Shown: piece after piece, positions 1 to 8,114 of the stretch
Layout: each line of letters opens with the position of its first letter
Numbering within the stretch: position 1 is the first letter of the stretch
Assembly (NCBI RefSeq): GCF_000299875.1
Contig: NZ_AMRK01000002.1
Span: 413,382-477,381 of the forward strand
From: Celeribacter baekdonensis B30
GTDB taxonomy: Bacteria; Pseudomonadota; Alphaproteobacteria; Rhodobacterales; Rhodobacteraceae
DNA length: 64,000 nt
Direction of reading: 5' to 3'
Notes under the pieces: model-generated
What the model saw: only the letters and a program-made list of their open reading frames with translations
Told to the model about the DNA's origin: nothing
Database searches by the model: none
Translations under genes and position numbers: made by a program

Positions 1-732
1 CCGAACGGATCGGGGAAAACCACCCTGCTCAAAGCCATCACCGGCGAGATCAACGCAGGCGGCGTGACCCGTCTGGATGGGCAAAACATTGCAAAGATGT
101 CGTCGGCTGACTTGGCCACGCGCCGCGCGGTATTGCCACAATCCGGCCATGTCGCCTTTCCCTTTACAGTTCTGGAACTGGTGCGGCTGGGCCTGACACG
201 GGGCTTCGCGACCTCTGCGACCTCCGGACAAGACACCCTGCCTCACCAAGCCCTCGCGCGGGTGGGATTAAGCGGATTTGAAGGCCGCTCGGTCCAGGAG
301 CTGTCCGGCGGCGAGCGGCAGCGGGTGCAATTGGCACGGGTGTTATTGCAAATCTGGGAGCCGGTTTTGGACGATATGCCGCGATGGTTGTTTCTCGATG
401 AACCTGTCTCGGCGCTTGATATTGGGCATCAGTTGGTGGTCATGCAAATCGCCCATGATTTCGCGCAAATGGGCGGTGGGGTTGTCGCCGTCATGCATGA
501 TCTGAACCTCACTGCCATGTTCGCGGATCGGGTCACACTTTTGGACCAAGGCCGGGTCCAAGGTGTTGGCACCCCCAAAGAGGTGTTCACCGATGCGCAT
601 CTGTCGGCCTGTTACGGCTGTACGCTGCGCACCAACACACCGCCGCCCTTTGGCGGGCCGTGGATTTTACCGCAAGCGGCCTCGCATCACCCCAATCACA
701 TCCGCGCCTCCGCCCGCGCGCCCCACTCTTGA
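1..732 (+). CDS. hmuV: Haem ABC transporter ATP-binding protein HmuV (5' end cut by window)
   Basis: Cytoplasmic ATPase that powers haem import through a BtuC-type permease. The frame is open from base 1, so the start lies outside the window. The first visible residues are the Walker A loop (PNGSGKTTLL). The signature LSGGERQRVQLARVLL follows at about bases 301-348, then Walker B WLFLDEPVSALD and the H-loop VMHDLN. The spacer WEPVLDDMPR just before Walker B is typical of HmuV rather than of siderophore ATPases. The following exbB-exbD-tonB genes supply the energy for the outer-membrane step, which supports haem over B12 as substrate. The start, and probably hmuTU, lie upstream of the window. 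Confidence 0.88.
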   Translation, partial: PNGSGKTTLLKAITGEINAGGVTRLDGQNIAKMSSADLATRRAVLPQSGHVAFPFTVLELVRLGLTRGFATSATSGQDTLPHQALARVGLSGFEGRSVQELSGGERQRVQLARVLLQIWEPVLDDMPRWLFLDEPVSALDIGHQLVVMQIAHDFAQMGGGVVAVMHDLNLTAMFADRVTLLDQGRVQGVGTPKEVFTDAHLSACYGCTLRTNTPPPFGGPWILPQAASHHPNHIRASARAPHS

Positions 733-747
733 TCTGATGGAGATGAC

Positions 748-1161
748 ATGTTCTTCCCGCCAAACCGTTTGATCCAAATGACCTGCACCTTTTGCCTGAT
801 TGCGGGCACCGCCACCGCTTTTGATGCGCCGGTCGTCGAGTTGAACACCGCCACAGCCGCACAAGACGCCTGTCGACTGACCTTTACCGTGACCGCCCCC
901 ACCGGTCTGAGCGCCCTTGAAACCCAGACGGTGTTGTTCGACCAAAAGGGCGGCGTGCGCAGCTTTACCCTGTTCGACTTTGGCACGGTGCCCGAGGGTG
1001 GGTTGCGGGTGCGGCAATTCGATGTGCCGCAAACCCGTTGTGACGATGTGGGCATGATCCTGTTCAACAACGTCGAGACCTGCGCCACGGCTGCGGGCAA
1101 CGCCTGTATTGATGCCATTTCCTTCACCTCGCGCATGGACACGATGGAGGTGCAGCAATGA
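748..1161 (+). CDS. Small secreted protein with four cysteines, haem-uptake locus
   Basis: 137 residues; I do not recognise a named family. An N-terminal hydrophobic stretch (about residues 8-24) ends in a plausible signal peptidase site near ATA-FD, so the mature protein should be periplasmic. It has four cysteines at about 42, 98, 112 and 120, enough for two disulfides, and no obvious metal motif. The ATG follows a GGAG ribosome site by a few bases. Its stop overlaps the exbB start by 4 bp (ATGA), so it is translated with the TonB energising genes and sits between them and hmuV. A role in haem handling or in the TonB complex is inference from position only. Confidence 0.7.
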   Translation: MFFPPNRLIQMTCTFCLIAGTATAFDAPVVELNTATAAQDACRLTFTVTAPTGLSALETQTVLFDQKGGVRSFTLFDFGTVPEGGLRVRQFDVPQTRCDDVGMILFNNVETCATAAGNACIDAISFTSRMDTMEVQQ

Positions 1162-1769
1162 TTTCCCAAGCTTTGCTCCGCCTGTCCGACCTCATTGATT
1201 TGGGCGGGCCGGTTGTCGCCCTTTTGATCGGGTTTTCCGTGTTGGCACTGGCCTGTGTCCTGTGGAAAGCGCTGGTGTTTTACGCCAATGGCATCGGCGC
1301 ACAGGTATCGCGCGGATTTGGCCGCGACATCGTGGTTCAAAGCCAAATGGCGAAACGATCAGGGCGGGCCGAGGCCGACATTCGCGCCCGTGCAACCGCG
1401 CGAATGGAGCGGGATTTCGAACGGGTCGGGCGTGGTCTGCGCCTGTTGGATGTCATCGCGCAAGTGGCCCCCCTGCTTGGGCTTTTTGGCACCGTTATGG
1501 GCATGATCACCGCCTTTCAAACCTTGCAAACGGCGGGTGGCACAGCCGATCCTGCGGTGCTTGCAGGCGGGATTTGGGTCGCCTTGGTGACCACCGCGGC
1601 CGGGCTGATCGTGGCGATGCCGACTTCGATGGCGCTGTCGTGGTTTGATGGTTGTCTGGAGCGTCATGAGCGCGCGCTGCGCGATGCGCTTGAGGAGGTA
1701 TTGGTGCCAAATCTGTTCAACGCCCCCACCACATCTGATCGCCCGTTGGAGCCGGTCCATGCCGGGTAA
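1158..1769 (+). CDS. exbB: ExbB/TolQ-family proton channel subunit
   Basis: 203 residues. Inner-membrane subunit of the proton-driven motor that energises TonB. Three hydrophobic segments are visible: about residues 15-38, 98-122 (APLLGLFGTVMGMI) and 140-165 (AGGIWVALVTTAAGLIVAMP). The last two carry the Gly- and Thr-rich helices characteristic of the MotA/TolQ/ExbB family. The start overlaps the preceding gene and the 3' end overlaps exbD by about 11 bp. Position between hmuV and tonB points to haem uptake as the main client. TolQ is an unlikely alternative because no tolR-tolA-tolB-pal genes follow. Confidence 0.9.
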   Translation: MISQALLRLSDLIDLGGPVVALLIGFSVLALACVLWKALVFYANGIGAQVSRGFGRDIVVQSQMAKRSGRAEADIRARATARMERDFERVGRGLRLLDVIAQVAPLLGLFGTVMGMITAFQTLQTAGGTADPAVLAGGIWVALVTTAAGLIVAMPTSMALSWFDGCLERHERALRDALEEVLVPNLFNAPTTSDRPLEPVHAG

Positions 1770-2142
1770 TCCGCGCACCTCACGGGGGCGGCTGTCGCTC
1801 ACTTCGCTGATCGACGTGATCTTTCTGCTGCTGTTGTTCTTTATGCTGTCCTCGACATTTTCAAAATTTGGCGAGGTGGAATTGACGGTCTCCGGTGGCG
1901 CGGCGTCCCCCGATTTTGATGACACCCCGGTGGTCTTTGCCCGGCTTGATGCTGACGGTGTCGTGATCAATGGCCACAGATCGGCACCGGCCGATATAGC
2001 TGCCGCCGTGGACCCGTTTCGCCGCGACGGCCACGCCCGCCTGTTGTTGTCAGTGTCACAAAACGCCGATGCGCAGGGGTTTGTCGAGGTGGTCCAAGTG
2101 TTGAGCGCCTTGCCCAACACAAGATTTGCCGTTCTGGAGTAA
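1759..2142 (+). CDS. exbD: ExbD/TolR-family biopolymer transport protein, first copy
   Basis: 127 residues. Single-pass inner-membrane partner of ExbB with a periplasmic domain. The N-terminal motif TSLIDVIFLLLLFFML (about residues 16-31) contains the conserved membrane Asp (D19) that carries protons in this family. The ATG at 1759 is chosen because it places about 15 polar residues before the membrane helix and overlaps exbB in the usual way. An upstream in-frame start would only add residues coded by exbB in another frame. The next gene is a second exbD that lacks this Asp. Confidence 0.88.
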   Translation: MPGNPRTSRGRLSLTSLIDVIFLLLLFFMLSSTFSKFGEVELTVSGGAASPDFDDTPVVFARLDADGVVINGHRSAPADIAAAVDPFRRDGHARLLLSVSQNADAQGFVEVVQVLSALPNTRFAVLE

Positions 2143-2145
2143 ACC

Positions 2146-2547
2146 ATGCGTCGCCTTTCCAACCGCCGGACCTCCCGCACAGAGCCGACATTGCCACTGA
2201 TCAATGTCGTGTTTTTGATGCTGATCTTTTTCCTCGTGGCCGCACAGGTCGCCCGCCCCTTGCCCTCTGAGGTCACTTTGGTGCGCACCGACGATCCCAA
2301 TGTGGTGCCGCCGCCCGATGCCTTGGTGCTGATGCAGGACGGCTCTTTGATGTGGCGCGGGGAAGTGACGACGGTCGAGGCCTTTGTGACGACAACCACC
2401 GCCGACACATCCGCGCCCACTGATGCCTTGCGCATTTTGCCCGACGCCCGCGTGCCCGCGCAGGCGCTGGTCGCATTGGCGCGCGAGATCGCCGTTGCGG
2501 GGGGCGGCACGCATGTCCGGGTGATGACAGAAAGGGCCTTGCGATGA
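2146..2547 (+). CDS. ExbD-like protein, second copy, with Asn in place of the membrane Asp
   Basis: 133 residues. It has the ExbD layout: a basic N-terminus, one membrane helix (LPLINVVFLMLIFFLV, about residues 16-31) and a periplasmic domain. The conserved family motif reads PLID; here the fourth position is Asn (N20, codon aat), so the proton-carrying carboxylate is absent. It begins 3 bp after the first exbD and its stop overlaps tonB by 4 bp. Two ExbD copies per ExbB are known in other TonB loci. An Asp-less copy could form a mixed dimer with the first, which is inference. Confidence 0.85.
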   Translation: MRRLSNRRTSRTEPTLPLINVVFLMLIFFLVAAQVARPLPSEVTLVRTDDPNVVPPPDALVLMQDGSLMWRGEVTTVEAFVTTTTADTSAPTDALRILPDARVPAQALVALAREIAVAGGGTHVRVMTERALR

Positions 2548-3323
2548 AAAAAACGTGGTTCCTGGGCGCGCTTTGGGTCTCAGTCGGGGCGCATGTCTTT
2601 GCCGCCGGCTGGATGCCCGCCGCCCCCGCGCCCGTCTTGGACGGGGGTGTGGTGGCGGGTGAGGTGGCGCTCGGATTGGGGTTCGAGGATTTGGTTGCAG
2701 GCTCCGTGCACCCGGTGGTCCCGATGGAAACGCCGCCTGTTTCTGCGGTTCAAACGCCTGAAACCCCACCCACGGATATGCCCATCCCGACCGAGGCCCC
2801 CGTCCCGCCCAAGGCGCTTGTGCCAGACAGCCCGCAGGTGACGGCACAAGCCCCACAGGAGCGCATTGTGGCACACACACCACCGCCCAAACCCACGCCG
2901 CCAGAGGTCAAGAAACCCCCAAAACCGGCAACACAACCGCCGTCGCAATCCGGCAATGCGGACACAAACGCTAAGAAGGGCGCGGTAACGACCACGCCGG
3001 GTGACGCAGCGCAGCGGTCGCAAAAAACCGCCAAACCCACGGCATCGAACGCCGGAGACGGGGCCGTTCGCTCCTATCAAAGCCAGATTTTGCGCAAAAT
3101 CGCGCGGGTGCCAAAACGCTCTGCGGGCGCACGGGGCAAGGCGATGGTGGGTTTGACCATCACCGCCTCGGGCGCGATTTCAAACGTGGCGATTGTGCAA
3201 AGCTCGGGCCATGCCGGGATCGACAAAATCGCGCTTGCCCAAGTGCAACGCGCCGGTCCGTTTACCCCGACACCGACGGGAAAGCCGATCAAACTTGTCG
3301 TTCGGTTTGAGAGCAAAGGCTGA
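2544..3323 (+). CDS. tonB: TonB-family energy transducer
   Basis: 259 residues. Connects the ExbB-ExbD motor to outer-membrane receptors. A single N-terminal membrane anchor (about residues 5-22) is followed by a long Pro/Lys-rich spacer (about 60-150, with KPTPPEVKKPPKP) that can cross the periplasm. The C-terminal TonB domain (about 172-259) includes YQSQILRKIARVPKRSAG and IVQSSGHAGIDKIA. It is the last gene of the plus-strand block and is convergent with the DUF3299 gene. It may also serve the BtuB receptor encoded further right, but that is inference. Confidence 0.9.
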   Translation: MKKTWFLGALWVSVGAHVFAAGWMPAAPAPVLDGGVVAGEVALGLGFEDLVAGSVHPVVPMETPPVSAVQTPETPPTDMPIPTEAPVPPKALVPDSPQVTAQAPQERIVAHTPPPKPTPPEVKKPPKPATQPPSQSGNADTNAKKGAVTTTPGDAAQRSQKTAKPTASNAGDGAVRSYQSQILRKIARVPKRSAGARGKAMVGLTITASGAISNVAIVQSSGHAGIDKIALAQVQRAGPFTPTPTGKPIKLVVRFESKG

Positions 3324-3341
3324 CGCGCACCCTTTTGATGC

Positions 3342-3357
3342 GCCCGCAATGGCGGGC
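3342..3357. terminator. Short hairpin between convergent tonB and DUF3299 genes
   Basis: A 6-bp stem GCCCGC / GCGGGC with loop AATG lies in the 36-bp gap between two convergent stop codons. There is no clear T tract on either strand, so it is at best a weak terminator. Confidence 0.35.
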
Positions 3358-3359
3358 CG

Positions 3360-3875
3360 CTACCAGACGTAGATCTCGATCTTGCTCGCCACGATCTCAT
3401 AGCCAATCTCGGCGATCTCCGTCGATTGCAACCGCGCGTTCAGGCGGCCATAGACCCAGATCGCATCCCACAGCTTGTTTGATGGCCAAGGCGTCTGCGT
3501 GGTCACATAGACCAATTGATTTGGCGGCGGCGGCGGCACATGGATACAGGCCCCGGTATAGGGCACCAGGATAAACCCGGTCACGCCCTCGGCTCCGATT
3601 TCCATCGGAATGATATAGCCGGGCAATTTGACCGACGCGCCGTCCAGAGCCGTGTTCAACTTGGTCGCGTTCTCGTCAAAGATCGGTTTCCACGTGTCGT
3701 TTTGCTCATCAAGAGCGCCTTCACCGATGATCTCCGAATAGGGCACGCCGGGCGGGATCAGTTCCTCCCAGGTGAGTTCCTGAAACGGCATGGCGAGGGC
3801 CGCGCGCGGCAGGGCTGTGGTTGCGAGGGCAAGACAGCCGAACTGTCTGCGTGTGAGGGGAAGCTGTGCTTTCAT
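3360..3875 (-). CDS. DUF3299 family exported protein
   Basis: 171 residues. An N-terminal TRRQFG motif followed by a hydrophobic stretch ending in ALA resembles a Tat-type signal, so the protein is probably periplasmic. The body has the DUF3299 pattern: LPGYIIPME, then FILVPYTGACIHVPPPPPNQ with a conserved Cys-His near residue 110. Its start overlaps the permease stop (ATGA). DUF3299 proteins occur beside FtsX-like ABC transporters and DUF2796 proteins. In Pseudomonas aeruginosa such a four-gene set (PA4063-PA4066, from memory) is zinc-starvation induced. The exact biochemical role is unknown. Confidence 0.8.
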   Translation of the reverse strand: MKAQLPLTRRQFGCLALATTALPRAALAMPFQELTWEELIPPGVPYSEIIGEGALDEQNDTWKPIFDENATKLNTALDGASVKLPGYIIPMEIGAEGVTGFILVPYTGACIHVPPPPPNQLVYVTTQTPWPSNKLWDAIWVYGRLNARLQSTEIAEIGYEIVASKIEIYVW

Positions 3876-5119
3876 ATCCGCACCATCATGCCATCGGCGA
3901 GCGACAAGCGATAGGCCCTGAGCGCCGGAAAAAGGCTGGTGAGCGCTGCCGCGCCGATCACGAAACCAAGCGCCAAGGCGTCGCGCGGCGAAGGCGGCTC
4001 AATCGGCAACCAAATCCCAAAGGCGGCGTCCACCCAAGGCTGTCCAATCACGAGGCCGAGGTACAAAAACCCGAGGCCAAGCAAAGCCCCCGCCGCCGCC
4101 ACCAGCATCGCTTCAAGCACCAAAAGGCCCAAAATGGTGCTGGGCCGCGCCCCCATCGCGCGCCAAATCGCCATCTCCCGCCTACGCTCATTGAGGCTTG
4201 AGAAAATCATCGCCATCATGCCAATCAGCGCCGTCACCACCACCATCGCGGACACGCCGATCAAGGCGGTTTCGGCCACTCCGACGATCTGCCAAAGCTC
4301 CTGAAGCGCCACCCCCGGCAGAATGGCCAACACGGGCTCCTCGGGATAGTCGTTGATCCAGCGTTGCAGGCCAAAAACCTGCAACCGCGACTTGACCCCG
4401 ACCAGTGCCGCCGTGATCGCGGTGGGCGTCAGGTCCATGTCGCGAATGACCTCGCGCGGCGTGATCTGGCCGGACTTCGCGCCACTTTGCCAATCGACAT
4501 GGATGGCCTCAATCGCCTCGAGGCTGACGATCACTGTCCGGTCCACGGGCGTCCCGGTTTTGGCGATGATGCCCGCAATCCGAAATGGCTGATCGTCATG
4601 GGCGGTGAAGGAGGCAAGCCCATGCGACACCACGATCGGATCGCCCACGGCGTAGCCCAAAGTGGCGGCCACATCGGCACCGACGACCGCATCGTAAAGG
4701 TCCTCGAGCCCATGGCCTTCGGGGATCTCCAACGCTCGCCCGCCGCGATATTTGTAATGTTCAAAAAACCCCGATGTCGTCCCCATGACGCGAAACTGGC
4801 GATGGCTGTCGCCCAGTGAGATCGGCACGATCCAATCCACCTCGGGGCGGGATTTGATGTCCTGATAGCTGTCCCATGTCACGTTGTTGGTGGCGTTACC
4901 GATGCGAAAAACGGAATAGAGCAAAAGCTGCACCGACCCGGAACGCGCCCCGACAATCAGGTCCGTGCCTGAAATCGTGTCGGCAAAACTGGCGCGTGCG
5001 CCGGTGCGGATTTTTTCCACACCCAGGAAAAGCGCGACCGAAAGCGCGATGGCCAGAATCGTCATGCCAACCGTCAGGGCGCGCGCGCATAATGACCCGA
5101 TGGCCAGACGCAAGATCAT
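3872..5119 (-). CDS. FtsX/MacB-like ABC transporter permease
   Basis: 415 residues. Inner-membrane permease of the MacB/LolCE type. One N-terminal helix (about residues 15-34) is followed by a large periplasmic domain (about 40-280) with the motif GTDLIVGARSGSVQLLLYSVF. Three C-terminal helices follow, with LNERRREMAIWRAMGARP between the first two, a hallmark of FtsX permeases. Start and stop overlap its neighbours by 4 bp, so ATPase, permease and DUF3299 protein are translated together. Such permeases usually move lipids, peptides or drugs mechanically rather than importing ions. Its link to zinc comes from gene context. Confidence 0.88.
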   Translation of the reverse strand: MILRLAIGSLCARALTVGMTILAIALSVALFLGVEKIRTGARASFADTISGTDLIVGARSGSVQLLLYSVFRIGNATNNVTWDSYQDIKSRPEVDWIVPISLGDSHRQFRVMGTTSGFFEHYKYRGGRALEIPEGHGLEDLYDAVVGADVAATLGYAVGDPIVVSHGLASFTAHDDQPFRIAGIIAKTGTPVDRTVIVSLEAIEAIHVDWQSGAKSGQITPREVIRDMDLTPTAITAALVGVKSRLQVFGLQRWINDYPEEPVLAILPGVALQELWQIVGVAETALIGVSAMVVVTALIGMMAMIFSSLNERRREMAIWRAMGARPSTILGLLVLEAMLVAAAGALLGLGFLYLGLVIGQPWVDAAFGIWLPIEPPSPRDALALGFVIGAAALTSLFPALRAYRLSLADGMMVRI

Positions 5120-5811
5120 GCTGCGCTCCTTTCGGTACTCACAATATCCGCAAGGCGGATGACCCGGTCGAACCGCGGGGCGAGCCTTTCGTCATGGCTG
5201 ACCATCAACAGCGCAGACTGCACTTCATCTGTGCGATCAAACAACAGGCGCAGAAAACTGTCCTGTGTCTCGGCATCGAGCGCCGAGGTGGGTTCGTCCG
5301 CGACGATCAAAGGCGGCGCACCGATCAGGGCGCGCGCCACCGCGACGCGTTGTTGCTGACCCACGCTCAGCCGCCCCGCCTGCCTGCTCAAAACCTCATC
5401 CGGCAGGCCAAGTCCGGCGCAAAGCCGCGCGGCTTCTGTCACGGCACCCCCCGCGCGGGCCCGCCGATGCGGCGCAAAGCGCAGCGGCAAAAGGATATTG
5501 TCGATGACCTTCGCATAGGGCAGCAAATTGAACTGTTGAAAAATCACGCCGATCTGTTCGGCCCGGAACCGGTCGCGCCCGCCCGCGCTCAGCGTGCCAA
5601 GATCGGTGCCGCCGACCGAGACCCGTCCCCGCGTGGCAGGAACGATGCCGCAGATCAACGACAGAAGCGTGGATTTCCCCGATCCGCTGGCCCCAATCAG
5701 CAGCACCCGTTCACCGGGCGCCATCTGAAAGGCCGGACAGGACAGAGAAAACCCGCCCCGGCCCGGCCATGCAAAGGCAACATCATCAAGAGCAAGGACG
5801 GGTATCGTCAT
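5116..5811 (-). CDS. LolD/MacB-type ABC transporter ATP-binding protein
   Basis: 231 residues, the size of a single nucleotide-binding domain. Walker A GASGSGKSTLL is at about residues 40-50, the Q-loop region is VIFQQFNLLPYAKVIDNI, the signature is LSVGQQQRVAVARAL (S-V-G instead of S-G-G), and Walker B is LIVADEPTSALD. It fits the LolD/MacB group that pairs with FtsX-like permeases, here the next gene downstream. It starts 2 bp after the DUF2796 gene stop, so both are co-translated. Confidence 0.9.
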   Translation of the reverse strand: MTIPVLALDDVAFAWPGRGGFSLSCPAFQMAPGERVLLIGASGSGKSTLLSLICGIVPATRGRVSVGGTDLGTLSAGGRDRFRAEQIGVIFQQFNLLPYAKVIDNILLPLRFAPHRRARAGGAVTEAARLCAGLGLPDEVLSRQAGRLSVGQQQRVAVARALIGAPPLIVADEPTSALDAETQDSFLRLLFDRTDEVQSALLMVSHDERLAPRFDRVIRLADIVSTERSAA

Positions 5812-5813
5812 GG

Positions 5814-6425
5814 TCAGTCCAACGTCAGTTTCGCAACCGAGCGATTGATCTCCGCCGCGCCCGCGCCGGTTGCGGTGACATAATGCGCCTCGATTTCATG
5901 TGCGTTTTCAAAGCGTTCGAAGAAGGGGAAGCCAAGGGTGGTGAGCTCTTGCGGCTGGGCACAGGCAAAGATGTAGCGCGCGTGGAATTCGCTATGTGCG
6001 GCCCCCTCCGTATGGGCGTGATCGTCGCCGTCATCGTGGCTATGCGCCTCGGTCGCAGCGTCCTGATCATGATCGTCATCCTGATCGTCGTCGTGATCGT
6101 CGTCGTGATCACCGGCGTGAAGATGGGCCAGAACTTCGGTCAACCGGCACCCCGCAGCCTTTGGCAGCGCAATGACGTTTTCAGGCAGCAACAGCGTGCG
6201 GATCGCCGCCTCCACTTTGTCCTTATCCGCATCCGTGCTGGCGGCGTATTCGAAACCGACAAGATCCATGCCGGGCGACATAAGGTTCATCTCGATGATC
6301 TCCCCCTCGACGGCAAGCTCAAGCGTGCTGACGCCATGGACATGCGCGTCCATTTCGCGGGTCTCTTGCGCCCACAGCGGCGCGGCAGTGAGGGAGGCCA
6401 GAAGGGCAAAACGGATCGGTTTCAT
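5814..6425 (-). CDS. DUF2796 (ZrgA-like) His-rich periplasmic zinc-binding protein
   Basis: 203 residues. A signal peptide (about 1-19, ending LWAQE) directs it to the periplasm. The HVHG motif near residue 28 and the overall layout match DUF2796. A central acidic/His run (about residues 101-148, alternating His and Asp) should bind several metal ions. The ATG at 6425 is chosen because it gives the signal peptide directly and is preceded by AAAGGA about 9 bases upstream; a longer frame exists but is not protein-like. It heads the ATPase-permease-DUF3299 block and probably collects zinc in the periplasm. Substrate is inferred from family and neighbours. Confidence 0.85.
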   Translation of the reverse strand: MKPIRFALLASLTAAPLWAQETREMDAHVHGVSTLELAVEGEIIEMNLMSPGMDLVGFEYAASTDADKDKVEAAIRTLLLPENVIALPKAAGCRLTEVLAHLHAGDHDDDHDDDQDDDHDQDAATEAHSHDDGDDHAHTEGAAHSEFHARYIFACAQPQELTTLGFPFFERFENAHEIEAHYVTATGAGAAEINRSVAKLTLD

Positions 6426-6562
6426 AAGGGGTCCTTTCGGTGTCATATAAGTCAAAGTTTGAGGGTCACTGCAACACAGACGCGATGTGGCGTTTGGGCA
6501 GAGTTGGGCATTGCACAATAAAACGCGCAACGCTGACAGATGCCGACAGGCGCTGAAGCGTG

Positions 6563-6862
6563 TCATGTGGTGCTGTCCTGATCTGTGAAACGAGCGGCGG
6601 CCTTGGGGGCAAAGGGAAAGGCCTTGTCGCGGGCGAGGGTCTTTTGTTCGGCGCGATCCAGGCGCGCCAATATCTGTGCAACGCCTTCGCCGCGCGCCTG
6701 CGCCCGCCGCAAGATTTTACGACAGGATGCGGGCGACCAAGGCAATGCGGCCTCTGACAACCATGCACGCACGGGGGCGGGCAAAGTGTCATAGGCGCGC
6801 ATCGGGTCTTCGCTGCGGCGTTTGGGTTTGAGGCCCGTGGTGCCCCGGTTCGTCGCCCTCAT
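6563..6862 (-). CDS. DUF6525 family protein
   Basis: 99 residues. Small basic cytoplasmic protein, conserved in Rhodobacteraceae beside CobW genes, of unknown function. Readable motifs are RAYDTLPAPVRAWLSEAALPW and SCRKILRRA, followed by a C-terminal AQILARLDRAEQKTLARD helix. The start at 6862 is chosen because the conserved region begins there; the longer open frame upstream runs antisense through the cobW coding region. It lies 40 bp downstream of cobW in the same direction, so it is probably in the same transcript. Confidence 0.7.
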   Translation of the reverse strand: MRATNRGTTGLKPKRRSEDPMRAYDTLPAPVRAWLSEAALPWSPASCRKILRRAQARGEGVAQILARLDRAEQKTLARDKAFPFAPKAAARFTDQDSTT

Positions 6863-6902
6863 CGTGCCGCCTCCGGGGCCTCTGGCCAATGGTGATGATA
6901 GC

Positions 6903-8114
6903 TCATGCCACCGCCGCTCGCCGCCAGACGGGAAACGGATCGGGCAGATCGGTCCGTGCATCGGGACCCACGGCCAGATATTCGGGCACAAGACAGGCGT
7001 CCAGACGCGCCTTGAGCGCGGGCCAGTCAATCCCCGAGCCGATAAAGACGATCTCCTGCCTGCGGTCGCCCCAAGGCTCGGCCCAATGCGCGGCCATATA
7101 GTCGCGCGCACCCTCATGATCCGGCCAGCGGTCCTTTGGCACTGCGGCCCACCATGTGCCCAGCGGCTTGACCGAAGACAGAGCCCCCGCAAGCGAGAAC
7201 TCCGCCACCCAATCGGGCTGTGTCGCGATCCAGAAATGCCCCTTGGCGCGGATGACACCACTCATTTCACCATTCAACACGGCCATGATTTTCTCTGGCT
7301 CAAACGGACGGCGGGCGCGGTAGACATGGCTGGTGACGCCGTATTCTTCAGTCTCGGGCACATGATCGGCAAAGCCGTATAGCTCCTTGGCCCACATCGG
7401 ATGTTCATGCGCTTTGTCAAAATCGAACAGCCCGGTATCAAGGATCGCCTCCGTCGGCACCACGCTGTGACTGGTCTCGATGACCCGCGCGTCGGCGTTC
7501 AGGCTCCGGATGATCTTGCGTGCCGCGTCCACCTGATGCGGCTCGGCGTCACCGACCTTGTTGAGGATCACCACATCGGCGAATTCGATCTGTTCGACCA
7601 ACAGATTGACCAGTGTGCGCTCGTCTTCGTCGCCCAATGTCTCGCCCCGGTCACGCAGGAAATCATGGCTGGAATAATCCCGCAACAGGTTCACCGCATC
7701 AACCACGGTCACCATCGTGTCGAGGCGCGACACATCCGACAGGCTCTCACCCGCCTCGTCGCGGAAATCAAACGTCGCGGCCACGGGCAGAGGTTCGGAA
7801 ATCCCGGTCGACTCGATCAGCAGGTAATCAAACCGCCCATCCTCGGCCAGCCGCCGCACCTCTTGCAAAAGATCATCACGCAGGGTGCAGCAGATGCAGC
7901 CATTCGACATCTCAACCAAGGTCTCATCCGTGTGGCTGAGGTTCGCCCCACCCTCGCGCACCAGATCGGCGTCTATGTTGATCTCTGACATGTCGTTGAC
8001 GATCACCGCCACACGCCGCCCCTCGCGGTTGTTCAACACGCGGTTCAAAAGCGTGGTCTTTCCCGCGCCCAAAAAGCCGGACAAAACAGTGACGGGAAGG
8101 CGGGTATCGGTCAT
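6903..8114 (-). CDS. CobW/COG0523-family GTPase, likely zinc metallochaperone
   Basis: 403 residues. Walker [13 protein letters not shown] is at about residues 13-24, the metal motif GCICC at about 71-75 (the CXCC of COG0523), Walker B LLIESTG near 98, and ILNKVGD replaces the usual NKxD guanine motif. The C-terminal CobW domain occupies about 260-385. COG0523 proteins hand metals to apoproteins in the cytoplasm. Those under Zur control act in zinc scarcity, whereas cobalamin-type CobW sits with cobalt chelatase genes, absent here. Start and upstream stop overlap by 4 bp with the flavoprotein gene. Zinc is favoured from context, not proven. Confidence 0.88.
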   Translation of the reverse strand: MTDTRLPVTVLSGFLGAGKTTLLNRVLNNREGRRVAVIVNDMSEINIDADLVREGGANLSHTDETLVEMSNGCICCTLRDDLLQEVRRLAEDGRFDYLLIESTGISEPLPVAATFDFRDEAGESLSDVSRLDTMVTVVDAVNLLRDYSSHDFLRDRGETLGDEDERTLVNLLVEQIEFADVVILNKVGDAEPHQVDAARKIIRSLNADARVIETSHSVVPTEAILDTGLFDFDKAHEHPMWAKELYGFADHVPETEEYGVTSHVYRARRPFEPEKIMAVLNGEMSGVIRAKGHFWIATQPDWVAEFSLAGALSSVKPLGTWWAAVPKDRWPDHEGARDYMAAHWAEPWGDRRQEIVFIGSGIDWPALKARLDACLVPEYLAVGPDARTDLPDPFPVWRRAAVA

